Position numbers and translations under genes: made by a program. DNA of 64,000 nucleotides from Flavobacteriales bacterium (lineage in GTDB: Bacteria; Bacteroidota; Bacteroidia; Flavobacteriales_E; Vicingaceae): NCBI GenBank assembly GCA_015075325.1, contig JABTUP010000001.1, forward strand, positions 62,001-126,000, given 5' to 3'. Positions 6,511-15,610 of this stretch are shown piece after piece. The notes beneath the pieces are model-generated. The model made no database searches, was not told where the DNA came from, and was given only the letters and a program-made list of their open reading frames with translations. How positions within the stretch are numbered: position 1 is the stretch's first letter; each line of letters starts with the position of its first letter.

Positions 6511-8604
6511 TCAGAAATTCAATAACCCTTTAATTGCAGTTGCAATCTTATCAGAATTAGGTAACAAAGTCGCCTCCAAAACAGAATTTAATGGAATGGC
6601 TGGAGTATCAACAGAACCAACAATTTCTATAGGTGCATCTAGTTGTTTGAAACAGTTTTTTTGAATACGTGCAGCTAAGCCTAATGTAAAGCTATTTTCA
6701 ACAGACTCTTCAGTAACCAACAATACTTTGTTGTGTTTCTTAGCTGCTGTGTACATAGCTTGTTCGTCTATCGGATTTAAGGTTCTTAAATCAATAATTT
6801 CGGTTTGACCTTTAAATTGTTTTGCAGCTTCTAAACTCCAATACACCCCTCTACCATAGGTAATAATTACAGCACTTTCTCCATTTTCAATTTTATCTGC
6901 ATCCGCTTCAATTACTGTCCTTGCTTTACCAAAAGGTATTACATAATCTTCATCTGGTTCAACAGTTTTTGCACCTTCAGTTCCTTTTATTTTACTCCAA
7001 TACAATCCTTTGTGTTCAAAAATAACCACAGGGTTTGGGTCGTAATAAGCAGATTTTAACAATCCTTTTAAATCAGCTCCTGTTGATGGATAAGCTACTT
7101 TAACTCCTCTAATTTGTGTTACCACAGATTCCACACTTGAAGAATGATAAGGACCACCCGACCCATAAGCTCCAATTGGCACTCGTAAAATCATACTTGC
7201 TGGCCATTTTCCGTTAGAGAGGTAGTACGAACGACTCACTTCTGTAAACAACTGATTTAAGCCCGGCCAAATGTAATCAGCAAACTGCACCTCAACTATT
7301 GGACGTAAGCCCACAGCAGCCATACCAACAGTGCTTCCAACAATAAAAGCTTCTTGAATAGGCGTATTAAAAACCCTATCATCACCAAATTGTTGGGCTA
7401 ATGTTGCTGCTTCACGGAAAACTCCACCTAAACGACCTCCAACATCTTGTCCGTACATTAAACATTCTTTGTGTTTAGTCATTAACTCACGAACAGCAAA
7501 AAGAGCTGAATCAACCATTACGGTTTTTTCTTTTCCTTTAGGTTCTCGTTCACCTTTTTCTTCAGTAATTGGTGTTGGTGCAAAATGATGTAAGGTCAAA
7601 TCTTCTGGTCTTGGGTCTTCTTCTGCTAATGCCAATTGGTAATCATTAGCAACCAATTCTTTCGTTTTATTTTCAATAGCAATAATCTCCGCATCCAAAA
7701 CACCAAAATCTTTTAGGTTTGATTTTAATTTTGGGAATGGATCTCTTGTAGCTGCTTCAACTAAATCATCTCTGTACCACTCTTTACGAACTCCTGATGT
7801 GTGATGATTTAGTAAGGGCACTTTTGCATGTACTAAAAATGGGCGGCGTTCTTTTCGAACCAAATCAATCACTTCTTTCATGGTTGAATAAGATTCTATA
7901 AAATCGCTCCCATCAATGGTTCTAACTTCTAAACCTTTAAATCCTCTTGCGTAATAAGTAATATCTTGTGCTCTAGTTTCATTAGCATTTGCAGAAATAT
8001 CCCATTCGTTATCTTGTACCAAATAGATAATTGGCATTTGTTTCAAAACCGCCATTTGAAAAGCTTCAGAAACTTCTCCTTCAGTACAAGAAGCATCGCC
8101 CAAACTACAAACTACTACTGGATTTTCACCATTATAATTTTCTGCTAACCCAATTTTTTCTTTATACTGAATTCCCATTGCCACACCTGTTGCAGGTATA
8201 GCTTGCATTCCAGTTGCTGATGATTGATGCGGAATTTTTGGTTTATCTGTATCATTTAAACTAGGATGAGAATAATATGTTCTACCGCCAGAAAAAGGGT
8301 CGTTTCGTTTAGCTAAAACTTGTAACATCAATTGAAATGGAGTCATTCCAATTGAAAGTAAAATACTATCATCGCGATAATAAGGGAAAACAAAGTCTTG
8401 TGGTTTTAATTGCAAGCCTGTAGCTATTTGAATAGCCTCATGTCCACGTGAAGTAGCATGAACATATTTGGCAGTAATTTCTTTATTTTCTTCATATAAT
8501 TCGGTTAACGACTTAGCCGAAGACATTAATCGAAAAGCTTCTAAAGCAATATCTTTGGTTACCACAGTTTTCATTCCCACTTTTTTTTCGATAGTTTCAG
8601 CCAT
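6511..8604 (-). CDS. 2-oxoacid dehydrogenase E1, fused alpha and beta subunits
   Basis: Thiamin-diphosphate-dependent E1 component of a 2-oxoacid dehydrogenase complex (697 aa), decarboxylating a 2-oxoacid and passing the acyl group to E2 lipoyl arms. Residues about 20-330 form the alpha part, with YYRDDS, PHQSSATGMQ and the cofactor region starting GDASCTEG (169-176) and ending QDNEWDIS (197-204). In many relatives the motif is GDG...NN. From about 360 the beta part begins, with MYGQDVGG, GSTVGMAAVGLRPIVE and GPYHSSS. The single-chain layout is usual in this phylum, where it is annotated as branched-chain or generic E1. E2 and E3 are not in the window. A promoter-like TTG-N16-TATCTTTG precedes it, so it is probably its own transcription unit. 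Confidence 0.9.
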   Translation of the reverse strand: MAETIEKKVGMKTVVTKDIALEAFRLMSSAKSLTELYEENKEITAKYVHATSRGHEAIQIATGLQLKPQDFVFPYYRDDSILLSIGMTPFQLMLQVLAKRNDPFSGGRTYYSHPSLNDTDKPKIPHQSSATGMQAIPATGVAMGIQYKEKIGLAENYNGENPVVVCSLGDASCTEGEVSEAFQMAVLKQMPIIYLVQDNEWDISANANETRAQDITYYARGFKGLEVRTIDGSDFIESYSTMKEVIDLVRKERRPFLVHAKVPLLNHHTSGVRKEWYRDDLVEAATRDPFPKLKSNLKDFGVLDAEIIAIENKTKELVANDYQLALAEEDPRPEDLTLHHFAPTPITEEKGEREPKGKEKTVMVDSALFAVRELMTKHKECLMYGQDVGGRLGGVFREAATLAQQFGDDRVFNTPIQEAFIVGSTVGMAAVGLRPIVEVQFADYIWPGLNQLFTEVSRSYYLSNGKWPASMILRVPIGAYGSGGPYHSSSVESVVTQIRGVKVAYPSTGADLKGLLKSAYYDPNPVVIFEHKGLYWSKIKGTEGAKTVEPDEDYVIPFGKARTVIEADADKIENGESAVIITYGRGVYWSLEAAKQFKGQTEIIDLRTLNPIDEQAMYTAAKKHNKVLLVTEESVENSFTLGLAARIQKNCFKQLDAPIEIVGSVDTPAIPLNSVLEATLLPNSDKIATAIKGLLNF

Positions 8605-8627
8605 AGTAATAATTTGTTATCAGGTTA

Positions 8628-8654
8628 CAAAGATAGGTAAAAAGTGTTTTTCAA
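8628..8654 (-). promoter_or_regulatory. Candidate promoter of the E1 gene
   Basis: Reading the minus strand there is TTG (8654-8652), 16 bp, then TATCTTTG (8635-8628). This is an exact match to the TAnnTTTG box of Bacteroidota promoters. It would give a start about 18 bp before the E1 ATG at 8604. The spacing is at the short end for the group. Confidence 0.5.
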
Positions 8655-8666
8655 CACTAAAACAAA

Positions 8667-8695
8667 AAATCTTAACCCTTTACGGGTTAAGATTT
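8667..8695 (-). terminator. Rho-independent terminator after cysN
   Basis: A perfect 12-bp inverted repeat (AAATCTTAACCC / GGGTTAAGATTT) with a 5-base loop. On the minus strand the second arm runs into TTTTTTG. It lies 28 bp past the cysN stop and closes the cysDN unit. Confidence 0.85.
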
Positions 8696-8722
8696 AAATA
8701 TTTAAAAAACAAGTTGATTAAA

Positions 8723-10012
8723 TTATTCAATAATCATACCTGCTCCAACAGTTTCATTGGTTGCTTCATCAATAATAATAAGACTTCCAGTAAATCGGTT
8801 TCTTGCATACTTATCATACAACAACGGCTTAGTTGTACGTAAAGATATTCTTGCAATATCGTTCATTTTTACTGTTTTATCGTCTTCAATGCGATGAAGC
8901 GTATTGATATTTACTTTGTATTTTACTTCTTTAATCACACATCTCACATCGTTTGAAGTATGTTTAATAGCGTATTTTCCGTTTGGGATTAGGTTCTTTG
9001 GGTTAAACCAGCAAACCATAACATCAATATCTTGTCCAACTTGTGGTTGATTATTTTCGCGTACAATCATATCTCCCCTACTGATATCGATATCATCTTC
9101 TAGTGTTATAGTAACCGACATTGGTGTAAAAGCTTCATCAAGAGAACCATTAAAAGTATCGATACTTTTAATTTTAGACGTAAAACCTGACGGCAAAACT
9201 ACAACGTCATCTCCTGGTTTAAATACTCCCCCAGCAATTCTACCAGCATAACCTCTATAATCGTGATATTTATCCGATTGTGGACGAATTACATATTGCA
9301 CTGGAAAACGGCAATCGATATGGTTGTAATCGCTACCGATATGAATATTTTCTAATAAATACATTAAAGTTGACCCTTGATACCAAGGCATTTTTTCTGA
9401 TTTATTTACCACATTATCGCCATTTAAGGCTGAAATAGGAACAAACTGAATGTCTTTCACATCAAGTTTAGAGCAGAATGCTTCTAAATCTTTTTTAATA
9501 TTATAAAATACATCTTCAGAATAATCTACTAAATCCATCTTATTAATGCAGAAAACAACGTGAGGAATACCTAACAATGCTGCAATAAAAGTATGTCGAG
9601 AAGTTTGTTCTACCAATCCGTTTCGAGCATCCACTAAAATGATTGACAAGTTTGATGTAGATGAACCAGTTACCATATTTCTAGTATACTGAATATGACC
9701 TGGGGTATCAGCAATAATAAATTTGCGTTTTGGGGTTGCAAAATAACGATAGGCAACATCAATAGTAATTCCTTGTTCACGTTCAGCTCTTAATCCATCA
9801 GTTAACAAAGCTAAATTTACATTCTCCTCGCCTTTTTTTCTACTTGACTCTTCAATTGCCTCATATTGATCAGCAAAAATCGATTTAGAATCGTAAAGTA
9901 AACGACCTATAAGCGTGCTTTTTCCGTCATCTACACTGCCTGCAGTAGAAAAGCGTAAAAGTTCCATATCTAAATAAGATGACGTTTTTGATTGTATAGT
10001 TGAATTTTCCAT
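8723..10012 (-). CDS. cysN: Sulfate adenylyltransferase subunit 1 (GTPase)
   Basis: The G-protein subunit of ATP sulfurylase (429 aa). It couples GTP hydrolysis to formation of adenosine 5'-phosphosulfate from ATP and sulfate, together with CysD. The EF-Tu-like N-terminal domain has the P-loop GSVDDGKST (near residue 26), DTPGH and NKMD motifs. Two beta-barrel domains follow, and the protein ends without a fused APS kinase (CysC) domain. ATG 10012 is preferred; the longer frame uses TTG at 10018. The gap to cysD is 13 bp and consists mostly of a copy of an ATTATCAATT repeat. A strong terminator follows. No cysC, cysH or cysI gene is visible in the window. Confidence 0.95.
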   Translation of the reverse strand: MENSTIQSKTSSYLDMELLRFSTAGSVDDGKSTLIGRLLYDSKSIFADQYEAIEESSRKKGEENVNLALLTDGLRAEREQGITIDVAYRYFATPKRKFIIADTPGHIQYTRNMVTGSSTSNLSIILVDARNGLVEQTSRHTFIAALLGIPHVVFCINKMDLVDYSEDVFYNIKKDLEAFCSKLDVKDIQFVPISALNGDNVVNKSEKMPWYQGSTLMYLLENIHIGSDYNHIDCRFPVQYVIRPQSDKYHDYRGYAGRIAGGVFKPGDDVVVLPSGFTSKIKSIDTFNGSLDEAFTPMSVTITLEDDIDISRGDMIVRENNQPQVGQDIDVMVCWFNPKNLIPNGKYAIKHTSNDVRCVIKEVKYKVNINTLHRIEDDKTVKMNDIARISLRTTKPLLYDKYARNRFTGSLIIIDEATNETVGAGMIIE

Positions 10013-10029
10013 TATCAATTTTCAATTAA
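10011..10029. repeat. Short copy of the ATTATCAATT intergenic repeat
   Basis: The sequence ATTATCAATTTTCAATTA fills the cysD-cysN gap. It resembles the longer copy at 43727-43760 and overlaps the cysN start codon region. Confidence 0.45.
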
Positions 10030-10931
10030 AAATAACCTTGTTTTTTTCTATCCTCCATTGCTGCTTCCGAACGTTTGTCGTCAGAGCGTGTTCCTCTTTC
10101 TGTTGTTCTTGCAGCCGCTACTTCTTCAATAATTTTTTCAACAGTATCAGCGTCAGATTCGACAGCACCTGTGCAGGTTGCATCTCCAATTGTTCTAAAA
10201 CGAACAACCATTCTCTTGGTTGGTTCGGTATCTCTTTGCTGGATAAAATCTGTAACACTCATTATTACTCCATCTCTAATAAAAACATCTCTTTCGTGAG
10301 ACAAATAAATAGATGGTATTTCAATTTTTTCATGTAAAATATATTGCCATACATCCATTTCAGTCCAATTACTTATTGGAAAAACTCTAAAATGTTCTCC
10401 TAAATGTTTTCTTCCGTTAAAAATGTTCCATAATTCTGGACGTTGATTTTTTGGATCCCATTGTCCAAATTCATCTCGATGTGAGAAAAATCGTTCCTTA
10501 GCTCTAGCTTTTTCTTCATCTCTTCTTGCTCCACCAATTGCACAATCATACTTATTTTGTTCAATAGTATCTAAAAGAGTTACTGTTTGTAAAGCATTTC
10601 TACTGGCATTAAAACCTTTTTCTTCAACAACTTTACCTTCATCAATTGATTGTTGTACAGAACCCACTACTAAATTTGCATCATATTTCTTTACAAAACT
10701 ATCTCTGTATTGAATAGTTTCTGGAAAATTATGACCAGTATCAACATGCACTAACGGAAAAGGAATTCTTGCTGGCCAAAAGGCTTTTCGAGCCATGTGT
10801 GCAACAATAATAGAGTCTTTTCCTCCCGAAAAAAGTAAAGCAGGGTTTTCAAACTGAGCAGCAACTTCTCGCAATACATATATTGCTTCTGATTCTAATT
10901 CTTGTAGGTGAGTTAAATTATATGACTTCAT
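10026..10931 (-). CDS. cysD: Sulfate adenylyltransferase subunit 2
   Basis: Catalytic subunit of ATP sulfurylase (301 aa) in the PAPS-reductase/PP-loop family, transferring AMP to sulfate. The ATP-binding PP-loop FSGGKDS is at 34-40. Further family features are HVDTGHNFPET, GGARRDEEKARAKER, the WNIFNGR segment, and the C-terminal CTGAVES and DRKKQGYF. It is the first gene of a two-gene operon with cysN. A TACCTTTG box lies just upstream and a terminator from the preceding gene separates it from the DUF6089 gene. Length is as usual for the family and all motifs are intact. Confidence 0.95.
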   Translation of the reverse strand: MKSYNLTHLQELESEAIYVLREVAAQFENPALLFSGGKDSIIVAHMARKAFWPARIPFPLVHVDTGHNFPETIQYRDSFVKKYDANLVVGSVQQSIDEGKVVEEKGFNASRNALQTVTLLDTIEQNKYDCAIGGARRDEEKARAKERFFSHRDEFGQWDPKNQRPELWNIFNGRKHLGEHFRVFPISNWTEMDVWQYILHEKIEIPSIYLSHERDVFIRDGVIMSVTDFIQQRDTEPTKRMVVRFRTIGDATCTGAVESDADTVEKIIEEVAAARTTERGTRSDDKRSEAAMEDRKKQGYF

Positions 10932-10947
10932 ATTTTTAATTTGTGTT

Positions 10948-10955
10948 CAAAGGTA
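10948..10955 (-). promoter_or_regulatory. Candidate -7 box of cysDN
   Basis: On the minus strand TACCTTTG (10955-10948) matches TAnnTTTG exactly, 16 bp before the cysD ATG. No clear upstream TTG box accompanies it. Confidence 0.4.
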
Positions 10956-10974
10956 ACCATCTATTTTTTGATTT

Positions 10975-11009
10975 AAAAAAAAGAGCGTGTAAATAACACG
11001 CTCTTTTTT
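10975..11009 (-). terminator. Rho-independent terminator after the DUF6089 gene
   Basis: An 8-bp GC-rich stem (GAGCGTGT / ACACGCTC, loop AAATA) flanked by A and T runs, which lengthens the stem and gives a T tract on either strand. It lies directly downstream of the minus-strand DUF6089 gene. Confidence 0.85.
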
Positions 11010-11027
11010 GGTTTTTATCTTTAACAA

Positions 11028-11960
11028 TTAGAATTTAGCTCTTGATTTTCTTCGTTTTCGTTTTTTCTTACCAAGTACCCAACTATTTTTAGCTCTATAG
11101 AACTTACTTCTTCCACGAATTGCCCAGCTAAAATTTACAGTAACAGTAGCATAACTATCATTGTGCTCTGGATCTCCTCTTTTCTTGCCTGGATTATAAG
11201 TGGTAACTTGAGGAGAACCATTATTTAAATCAGGATTATCCATATGAATTTGTGTAATAAGTTCTTGATTTGTTTTATTTGCTAATTGAGCTGTTAATGG
11301 ATCTGTATGAGTCACATATTTATCACTTACATCATCAATATAATCAGTAAAAGTAGTTCTCCAGCTTGCCTCTAAACCTAATCGATATTTTCTATTTATC
11401 GTATAATAAAACCCAATACCTGCTGGAATAGCTAAATTTATTTTTGAATAACTAGTTCCCTCTGTCTTTAAGGGCTGTAAAGAATACCATTGTCCATCTA
11501 ATTCGCCTTTTGGATTACTATAAAATGCTCCTACGCCTCCAAAAAGATACAAATTAAAATCAGAAGAATATCTTCCAGTGCCACCAACATCATTTACCTT
11601 GTATACATACAATTCCAAATGAGCAGCAGCTTCAATCATATCATTTTTAAAATTGAGATTTCTACCTTTCCTATTAGGATTTAGTGTTTGAGAATCATCT
11701 CCAGATAAACGAACATAATTCAATGTTCCCTTAACTCCAAAACGATTGGATATTCTATAACGATAAAAACCACCCAAATTCCATCTGGTATAATTCAATT
11801 TCATATCGGCGGGACCGCTTCTTCTTTCTCCGATTCCTCCACCCATTTCTCCTAAATAATTGGATGCACCTACTGAAAAACCATAATCCACGTAATATTG
11901 ACTATACGCAGATATAGAGGTTAATAATGATAAGAAAATTGTTACTAATACTTTTTGCAT
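11028..11960 (-). CDS. DUF6089 family outer-membrane beta-barrel protein
   Basis: Outer-membrane protein of about 310 aa with a cleavable signal peptide (1-19, ending SAYSQ). It then shows the DUF6089-like start YVDYGFSVGASNYLGE and alternating amphipathic strands (RWNLGGFYRYRI, LGLEASWRTTFTDYIDD). The very basic C-terminal tail (GKKKRKRRKSR) is unusual for a barrel and is probably exposed. ATG 11960 is chosen because it directly precedes the signal peptide; the frame extends 13 codons further. Exact role unknown. Two larger paralogue-like barrels with the TFTDYxDN element occur at 54114-56180 and 57591-58898. Confidence 0.82.
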   Translation of the reverse strand: MQKVLVTIFLSLLTSISAYSQYYVDYGFSVGASNYLGEMGGGIGERRSGPADMKLNYTRWNLGGFYRYRISNRFGVKGTLNYVRLSGDDSQTLNPNRKGRNLNFKNDMIEAAAHLELYVYKVNDVGGTGRYSSDFNLYLFGGVGAFYSNPKGELDGQWYSLQPLKTEGTSYSKINLAIPAGIGFYYTINRKYRLGLEASWRTTFTDYIDDVSDKYVTHTDPLTAQLANKTNQELITQIHMDNPDLNNGSPQVTTYNPGKKRGDPEHNDSYATVTVNFSWAIRGRSKFYRAKNSWVLGKKKRKRRKSRAKF

Positions 11961-12076
11961 TGTTGCAAATATATTAAAGTTATACAAACTGATACACAAT
12001 TAATAAAAAAAACTATTTAATAACTTCTACAATTTGTATTTTCGTAAAAAAAACGAAGTTACAAAAAAATCATTTA

Positions 12077-13033
12077 ATGATGAACAATAAAATTTGCTCT
12101 CTTTTTGAAATAAAACTACCTATTATACAAGGTGGTATGATATGGAATAGTGGTTGGAAACTAGCTTCAGCGGTATCAAATGCTGGTGGTTTAGGATTAA
12201 TTGGTGCGGGTTCAATGTATCCTGATGTATTTAGAGAACACATTAAAAAATGTAAACTAGCAACCAACAAACCTTTTGGCGTAAATCTACCTATGATTTA
12301 TCCTCAAATTAATGAAATGTTAGACATTATTATTGAGGAAGGTGTTAAAATTGTATTTACTTCTGCAGGAAATCCAAAAACTTACACTTCTTTTTTTCAT
12401 GAACATGGAATTAAAGTTGTGCATGTGGTACCTGGAGTTAAATTTGCCTTAAAAGCACAAGAAGCTGGCGTTGATGCCGTTGTTGTGGAAGGATTTGAAG
12501 CTGGCGGACACAATGGTAGAGACGAAACAACCACGTTTTGTTTGGTTCCAATGGCAAAAAAAGAAATTACCATACCAATTATTGCTGCTGGAGGAATAGC
12601 AACAGGAGCAGGCATGTTGGCAGCTATGGTTCTGGGTGCTGATGGTGTTCAAATGGGAAGCAGATTTGCCGCCTCTTTTGAAGCTTCATCTCACGAAAAT
12701 TTTAAACATGAAATTGTAAAAGCTAAAGATGGAGCAACCATGCTTACGCTGAAAGACGTAACTCCTGTTCGGTTAATTAAAAATAAGTTTTTTAATGAAA
12801 TAAATGACGCCATAATAAAAGGTGCATCAATTGAAGAACAAACAAAACTTTTAGGTAGAGGACGAGCAAAGAAAGGGATGTTTGAAGGCGATTTAGATGA
12901 AGGCGAATTAGAAATAGGACAAGTTGCTGGATTAATTGATTCTATTGAACCTGTATCAAAAATCATCTCAACTATAATGGAAGAATACCGACAAGCTCTA
13001 AAAGAAATAAATAACGAAAAATACCGCTTTTAA
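12077..13033 (+). CDS. Nitronate monooxygenase / FabK-like flavoprotein
   Basis: FMN-dependent TIM-barrel protein (318 aa) of the 2-nitropropane dioxygenase / nitronate monooxygenase family, which also contains FabK enoyl-ACP reductases. Key features are the N-terminal PIIQGGMIW, SNAGGLGLIG, VVEGFEAGGHNG (about 134-146), IIAAGGIATG and VLGADGVQMGSRF. An EAGGH motif carrying a His is typical of the nitronate oxidising branch. Which reaction it performs cannot be decided here. The start is ambiguous between adjacent ATGs at 12077 and 12080. It is followed after only 2 bp by the M16 peptidase genes, suggesting one plus-strand operon. Confidence 0.85.
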   Translation: MMNNKICSLFEIKLPIIQGGMIWNSGWKLASAVSNAGGLGLIGAGSMYPDVFREHIKKCKLATNKPFGVNLPMIYPQINEMLDIIIEEGVKIVFTSAGNPKTYTSFFHEHGIKVVHVVPGVKFALKAQEAGVDAVVVEGFEAGGHNGRDETTTFCLVPMAKKEITIPIIAAGGIATGAGMLAAMVLGADGVQMGSRFAASFEASSHENFKHEIVKAKDGATMLTLKDVTPVRLIKNKFFNEINDAIIKGASIEEQTKLLGRGRAKKGMFEGDLDEGELEIGQVAGLIDSIEPVSKIISTIMEEYRQALKEINNEKYRF

Positions 13034-13035
13034 CC

Positions 13036-14322
13036 ATGATAAAATTTGAAAAATTTGAACTAAAAAATGGTTTAAAAGTTATTGTACACCAAGATGAAAC
13101 TACACCAATTGTAGCCTTTAATTTATTATACAATGTTGGAGCAAGAGATGAAGATGAAAACAAAACTGGATTTGCTCATTTATTTGAACACTTGATGTTT
13201 GGTGGTTCGGTAAACATTCCAAACTTTGATGAGCCGCTTCAATTTGTTGGTGGAGATAATAATGCATTTACTTCTAATGACATTACCAATTACTACATTA
13301 CTGTTCCTAAAAACAATCTCGAAACTGCTTTTTGGTTAGAATCAGACCGTATGCTAAGCCTCGCTTTTACCGAAAAAAGTTTAGAAGTTCAGCGTCAGGT
13401 GGTTATTGAAGAATTTAAACAAACTTGTTTAAATCAACCTTATGGTGATGTTTGGTCGTTGTTACGTCCCATGGTTTACAAAAAACATCCTTATCAATGG
13501 GCTACTATTGGAAAAGAAATTGCTCACATTGAAAATGCAACAATGAACGATGTGAAAGCCTTTTTCTTTAAACACTATTTACCTTGTAATGCAATACTTA
13601 GCATTGCTGGAAATGTAACTACCAAAGAAATAAAAGCTTTATCAGAAAAATGGTTCGGAAATATTCCTTCTGGTGAAAAACCGTTAAGAAATATACCTTT
13701 AGAGCCCATACAAACAGAAGAACGAAGGTTGCGAGTAGAAAGAGATGTTCCGGCAAATGCAATTTTTAAAGCTTTTAGAATGTGCAAAAAGACCGATGAC
13801 GAATTTTACGCGACCGATTTATTAAGTGATATTTTATCGAACGGAAGTAGTGCAAGATTATATCAGGCATTGGTAAAAAACAACCCTCTTTTTAGCGAAA
13901 TTAGTGCTTACGTAATGGGAAGTTTTGATGAAGGAATGTTTATCATTAGTGGAAATTTACAAGAAAACACTTCTTTTGATGAAGCAGAGAAAGCCATTGA
14001 AAAAGAACTAGAAAACATAAAAAAAACTTTAGTTGCCGAACACGAACTTACCAAAGTGAAAAACAAAATAATTTCTTCGCACGAATTTGCCGAAACCAGT
14101 GTACTAAACAAAGCCATGAATTTAGCTATAGCCGAACTTCTAGGCGATGCCAACGATGTGAATTTCGAAAATGAAAAATACTCAAAAGTTACTCCTGAGG
14201 ATATTAATAAGGTTGCTAAGAAAATTCTTGTTTCAACAAACTGCTCAACTTTAATTTATGCGAAAAAGACCGAAGTTGGAAGTCAGAAGACCGAAGTTAA
14301 AAAACAAATCACTAACAACTAA
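13036..14322 (+). CDS. M16 family zinc metallopeptidase (catalytic partner)
   Basis: Pitrilysin/processing-peptidase-like protein (428 aa) carrying the inverted zinc motif HLFEH (48-52) and a downstream Glu-rich helix (VIEEF near 119-123). It belongs to the two-chain M16B type, in which an active chain pairs with an inactive one; the inactive partner is encoded 9 bp downstream. No signal peptide is visible, so a cytoplasmic role is likely. The last about 18 residues (KTEVGSQKTEVKKQITNN) do not look like M16 sequence. They are encoded by a copy of the GACCGAAG repeat followed by a TAATAATTA-type repeat, which supplies the stop codon. Confidence 0.92.
   Translation: MIKFEKFELKNGLKVIVHQDETTPIVAFNLLYNVGARDEDENKTGFAHLFEHLMFGGSVNIPNFDEPLQFVGGDNNAFTSNDITNYYITVPKNNLETAFWLESDRMLSLAFTEKSLEVQRQVVIEEFKQTCLNQPYGDVWSLLRPMVYKKHPYQWATIGKEIAHIENATMNDVKAFFFKHYLPCNAILSIAGNVTTKEIKALSEKWFGNIPSGEKPLRNIPLEPIQTEERRLRVERDVPANAIFKAFRMCKKTDDEFYATDLLSDILSNGSSARLYQALVKNNPLFSEISAYVMGSFDEGMFIISGNLQENTSFDEAEKAIEKELENIKKTLVAEHELTKVKNKIISSHEFAETSVLNKAMNLAIAELLGDANDVNFENEKYSKVTPEDINKVAKKILVSTNCSTLIYAKKTEVGSQKTEVKKQITNN
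14268..14298. repeat. GACCGAAG repeat within the M16 peptidase C-terminus
   Basis: Two copies of GACCGAAGTT (14268-14277 and 14289-14298) flank GGAAGTCAGAA. The reverse-complement relative lies at 18626-18660, where it forms the end of the GNAT gene. The repeat is in frame and encodes KTEVGSQKTEV. Confidence 0.7.
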
Positions 14323-14331
14323 TAATTAACT

Positions 14332-15609
14332 ATGCCAACTTTAGATAGAACAAAAGCTCCAAAATTTAACGAATTAGATGAATTGACTTTTATTCATCCA
14401 CAAACACATTTTTTATCAAATGGCGTTAAAGTTAACGTGCTATCTGGCGGTAGCCAAGAGATTGTTAAAATCGATTTTATATTTAAAGCAGGAACTTACC
14501 ATCAAACAAAACCTTTGGTAGCAAGTGCTACAAACAATTTATTAAAAGAAGGCACAAAAAACTACACGGCTTTCGAAATTGCAGAAGGAATTGACCAATA
14601 CGGGGCTTATCTTCAAACAGGAATTGATTTTGATGTTGCATCAATTACACTTTACACTTTAAACACTCATTTAAAAAATGTATTGGTTTACTTTCAAGAA
14701 GTAGTTTTACATCCTGCATTCGACCAAAACGAGTTTGATATTTATATAAATAATGCTTTGGAAAAATTCAAAGTTTCGATGGAAAAAGTATCGTATGTTG
14801 CACGAAAAGAGTCGATGCAACAAATTTTTGGTTTGGAAAACCCTTATGGAACAAATGCATCGGCAATTGATTTTGAAAAAATATGTAAAGATGATGTTGT
14901 TCAATTTCATCACAACTTTTATCAATTGAGCAATTGTGAAATAATTGTTTCTGGCAAGGTAAACAGCGATTGCGTCGATTTATTAAACCACTTTTTTGGC
15001 GATACTAATATTAGTTCTACTAAAAAAGAAATTATTAGACAAACTCAGTCAACCGAACAGCCTAGTAAAATTTATATTGAAAAACCAAACTCTCTGCAAT
15101 CAGCAATTCGAATTGGGAAACAATTTCCTAACAAATTACACACAGATTACTTTGGTTTACAAATACTAAATACCATTTTAGGTGGCTATTTTGGTTCTCG
15201 ATTAATGAAAAATATTCGAGAGGAAAAAGGTTATACTTATGGCATTAGTTCTGGAATTGTTTCTCTTCAACACGGTGGTTTTTTTTACATTTCTACCGAA
15301 GTTGGAGCTGATGTAACAAAAGATGCTTTGAAGGAAATTTATAAAGAAATTGAATTGTTAAAAACAGAAAAAATTACCTCAGAAGAATTAGCCTTGGTAA
15401 AAAATTATTTGTTGGGAAAATTGTTAAAATCATGCGACGGTCCATTTAACATGGCTGAACTTTTTGAAAATGTTCATTTTTATGGATTAAATTATGATTT
15501 TTATAATAACTACATCCAAAAAATTAAATCAATAACCCCAGAAGAATTAATGAAATTGGCAAACAACTATTTTCTTGATTTAAAAGAAACTGTTGTTGGT
15601 CAACTGTAG
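14332..15609 (+). CDS. M16 family peptidase-like protein (non-catalytic partner)
   Basis: Second chain of the M16B pair (425 aa). Where the zinc motif would be it reads ATNNLLKEG, with no HxxEH, so it cannot bind zinc in the normal way. The region GGYFGSRLMKNIREEKGYTYG (about 284-304) keeps the Arg/Tyr substrate-binding pair typical of the inactive subunit. With the upstream gene it should form a heterodimer. Its stop is immediately followed by the stop of the convergent porin-like gene, leaving no terminator between them. Confidence 0.9.
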   Translation: MPTLDRTKAPKFNELDELTFIHPQTHFLSNGVKVNVLSGGSQEIVKIDFIFKAGTYHQTKPLVASATNNLLKEGTKNYTAFEIAEGIDQYGAYLQTGIDFDVASITLYTLNTHLKNVLVYFQEVVLHPAFDQNEFDIYINNALEKFKVSMEKVSYVARKESMQQIFGLENPYGTNASAIDFEKICKDDVVQFHHNFYQLSNCEIIVSGKVNSDCVDLLNHFFGDTNISSTKKEIIRQTQSTEQPSKIYIEKPNSLQSAIRIGKQFPNKLHTDYFGLQILNTILGGYFGSRLMKNIREEKGYTYGISSGIVSLQHGGFFYISTEVGADVTKDALKEIYKEIELLKTEKITSEELALVKNYLLGKLLKSCDGPFNMAELFENVHFYGLNYDFYNNYIQKIKSITPEELMKLANNYFLDLKETVVGQL

Positions 15610-15610
15610 T

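Noticed and set aside
6230-6664. 144-aa plus-strand frame beginning with hydrophobic segments
   Set aside because: It overlaps the minus-strand small genes and the end of the E1 gene, has no family features, and looks like an antisense shadow.
11966-11973. TATATTTG box just before the DUF6089 gene (minus strand)
   Set aside because: It would place the transcript start at or inside the chosen ATG, and no TTG box is at the proper distance; chance match likely in AT-rich DNA.
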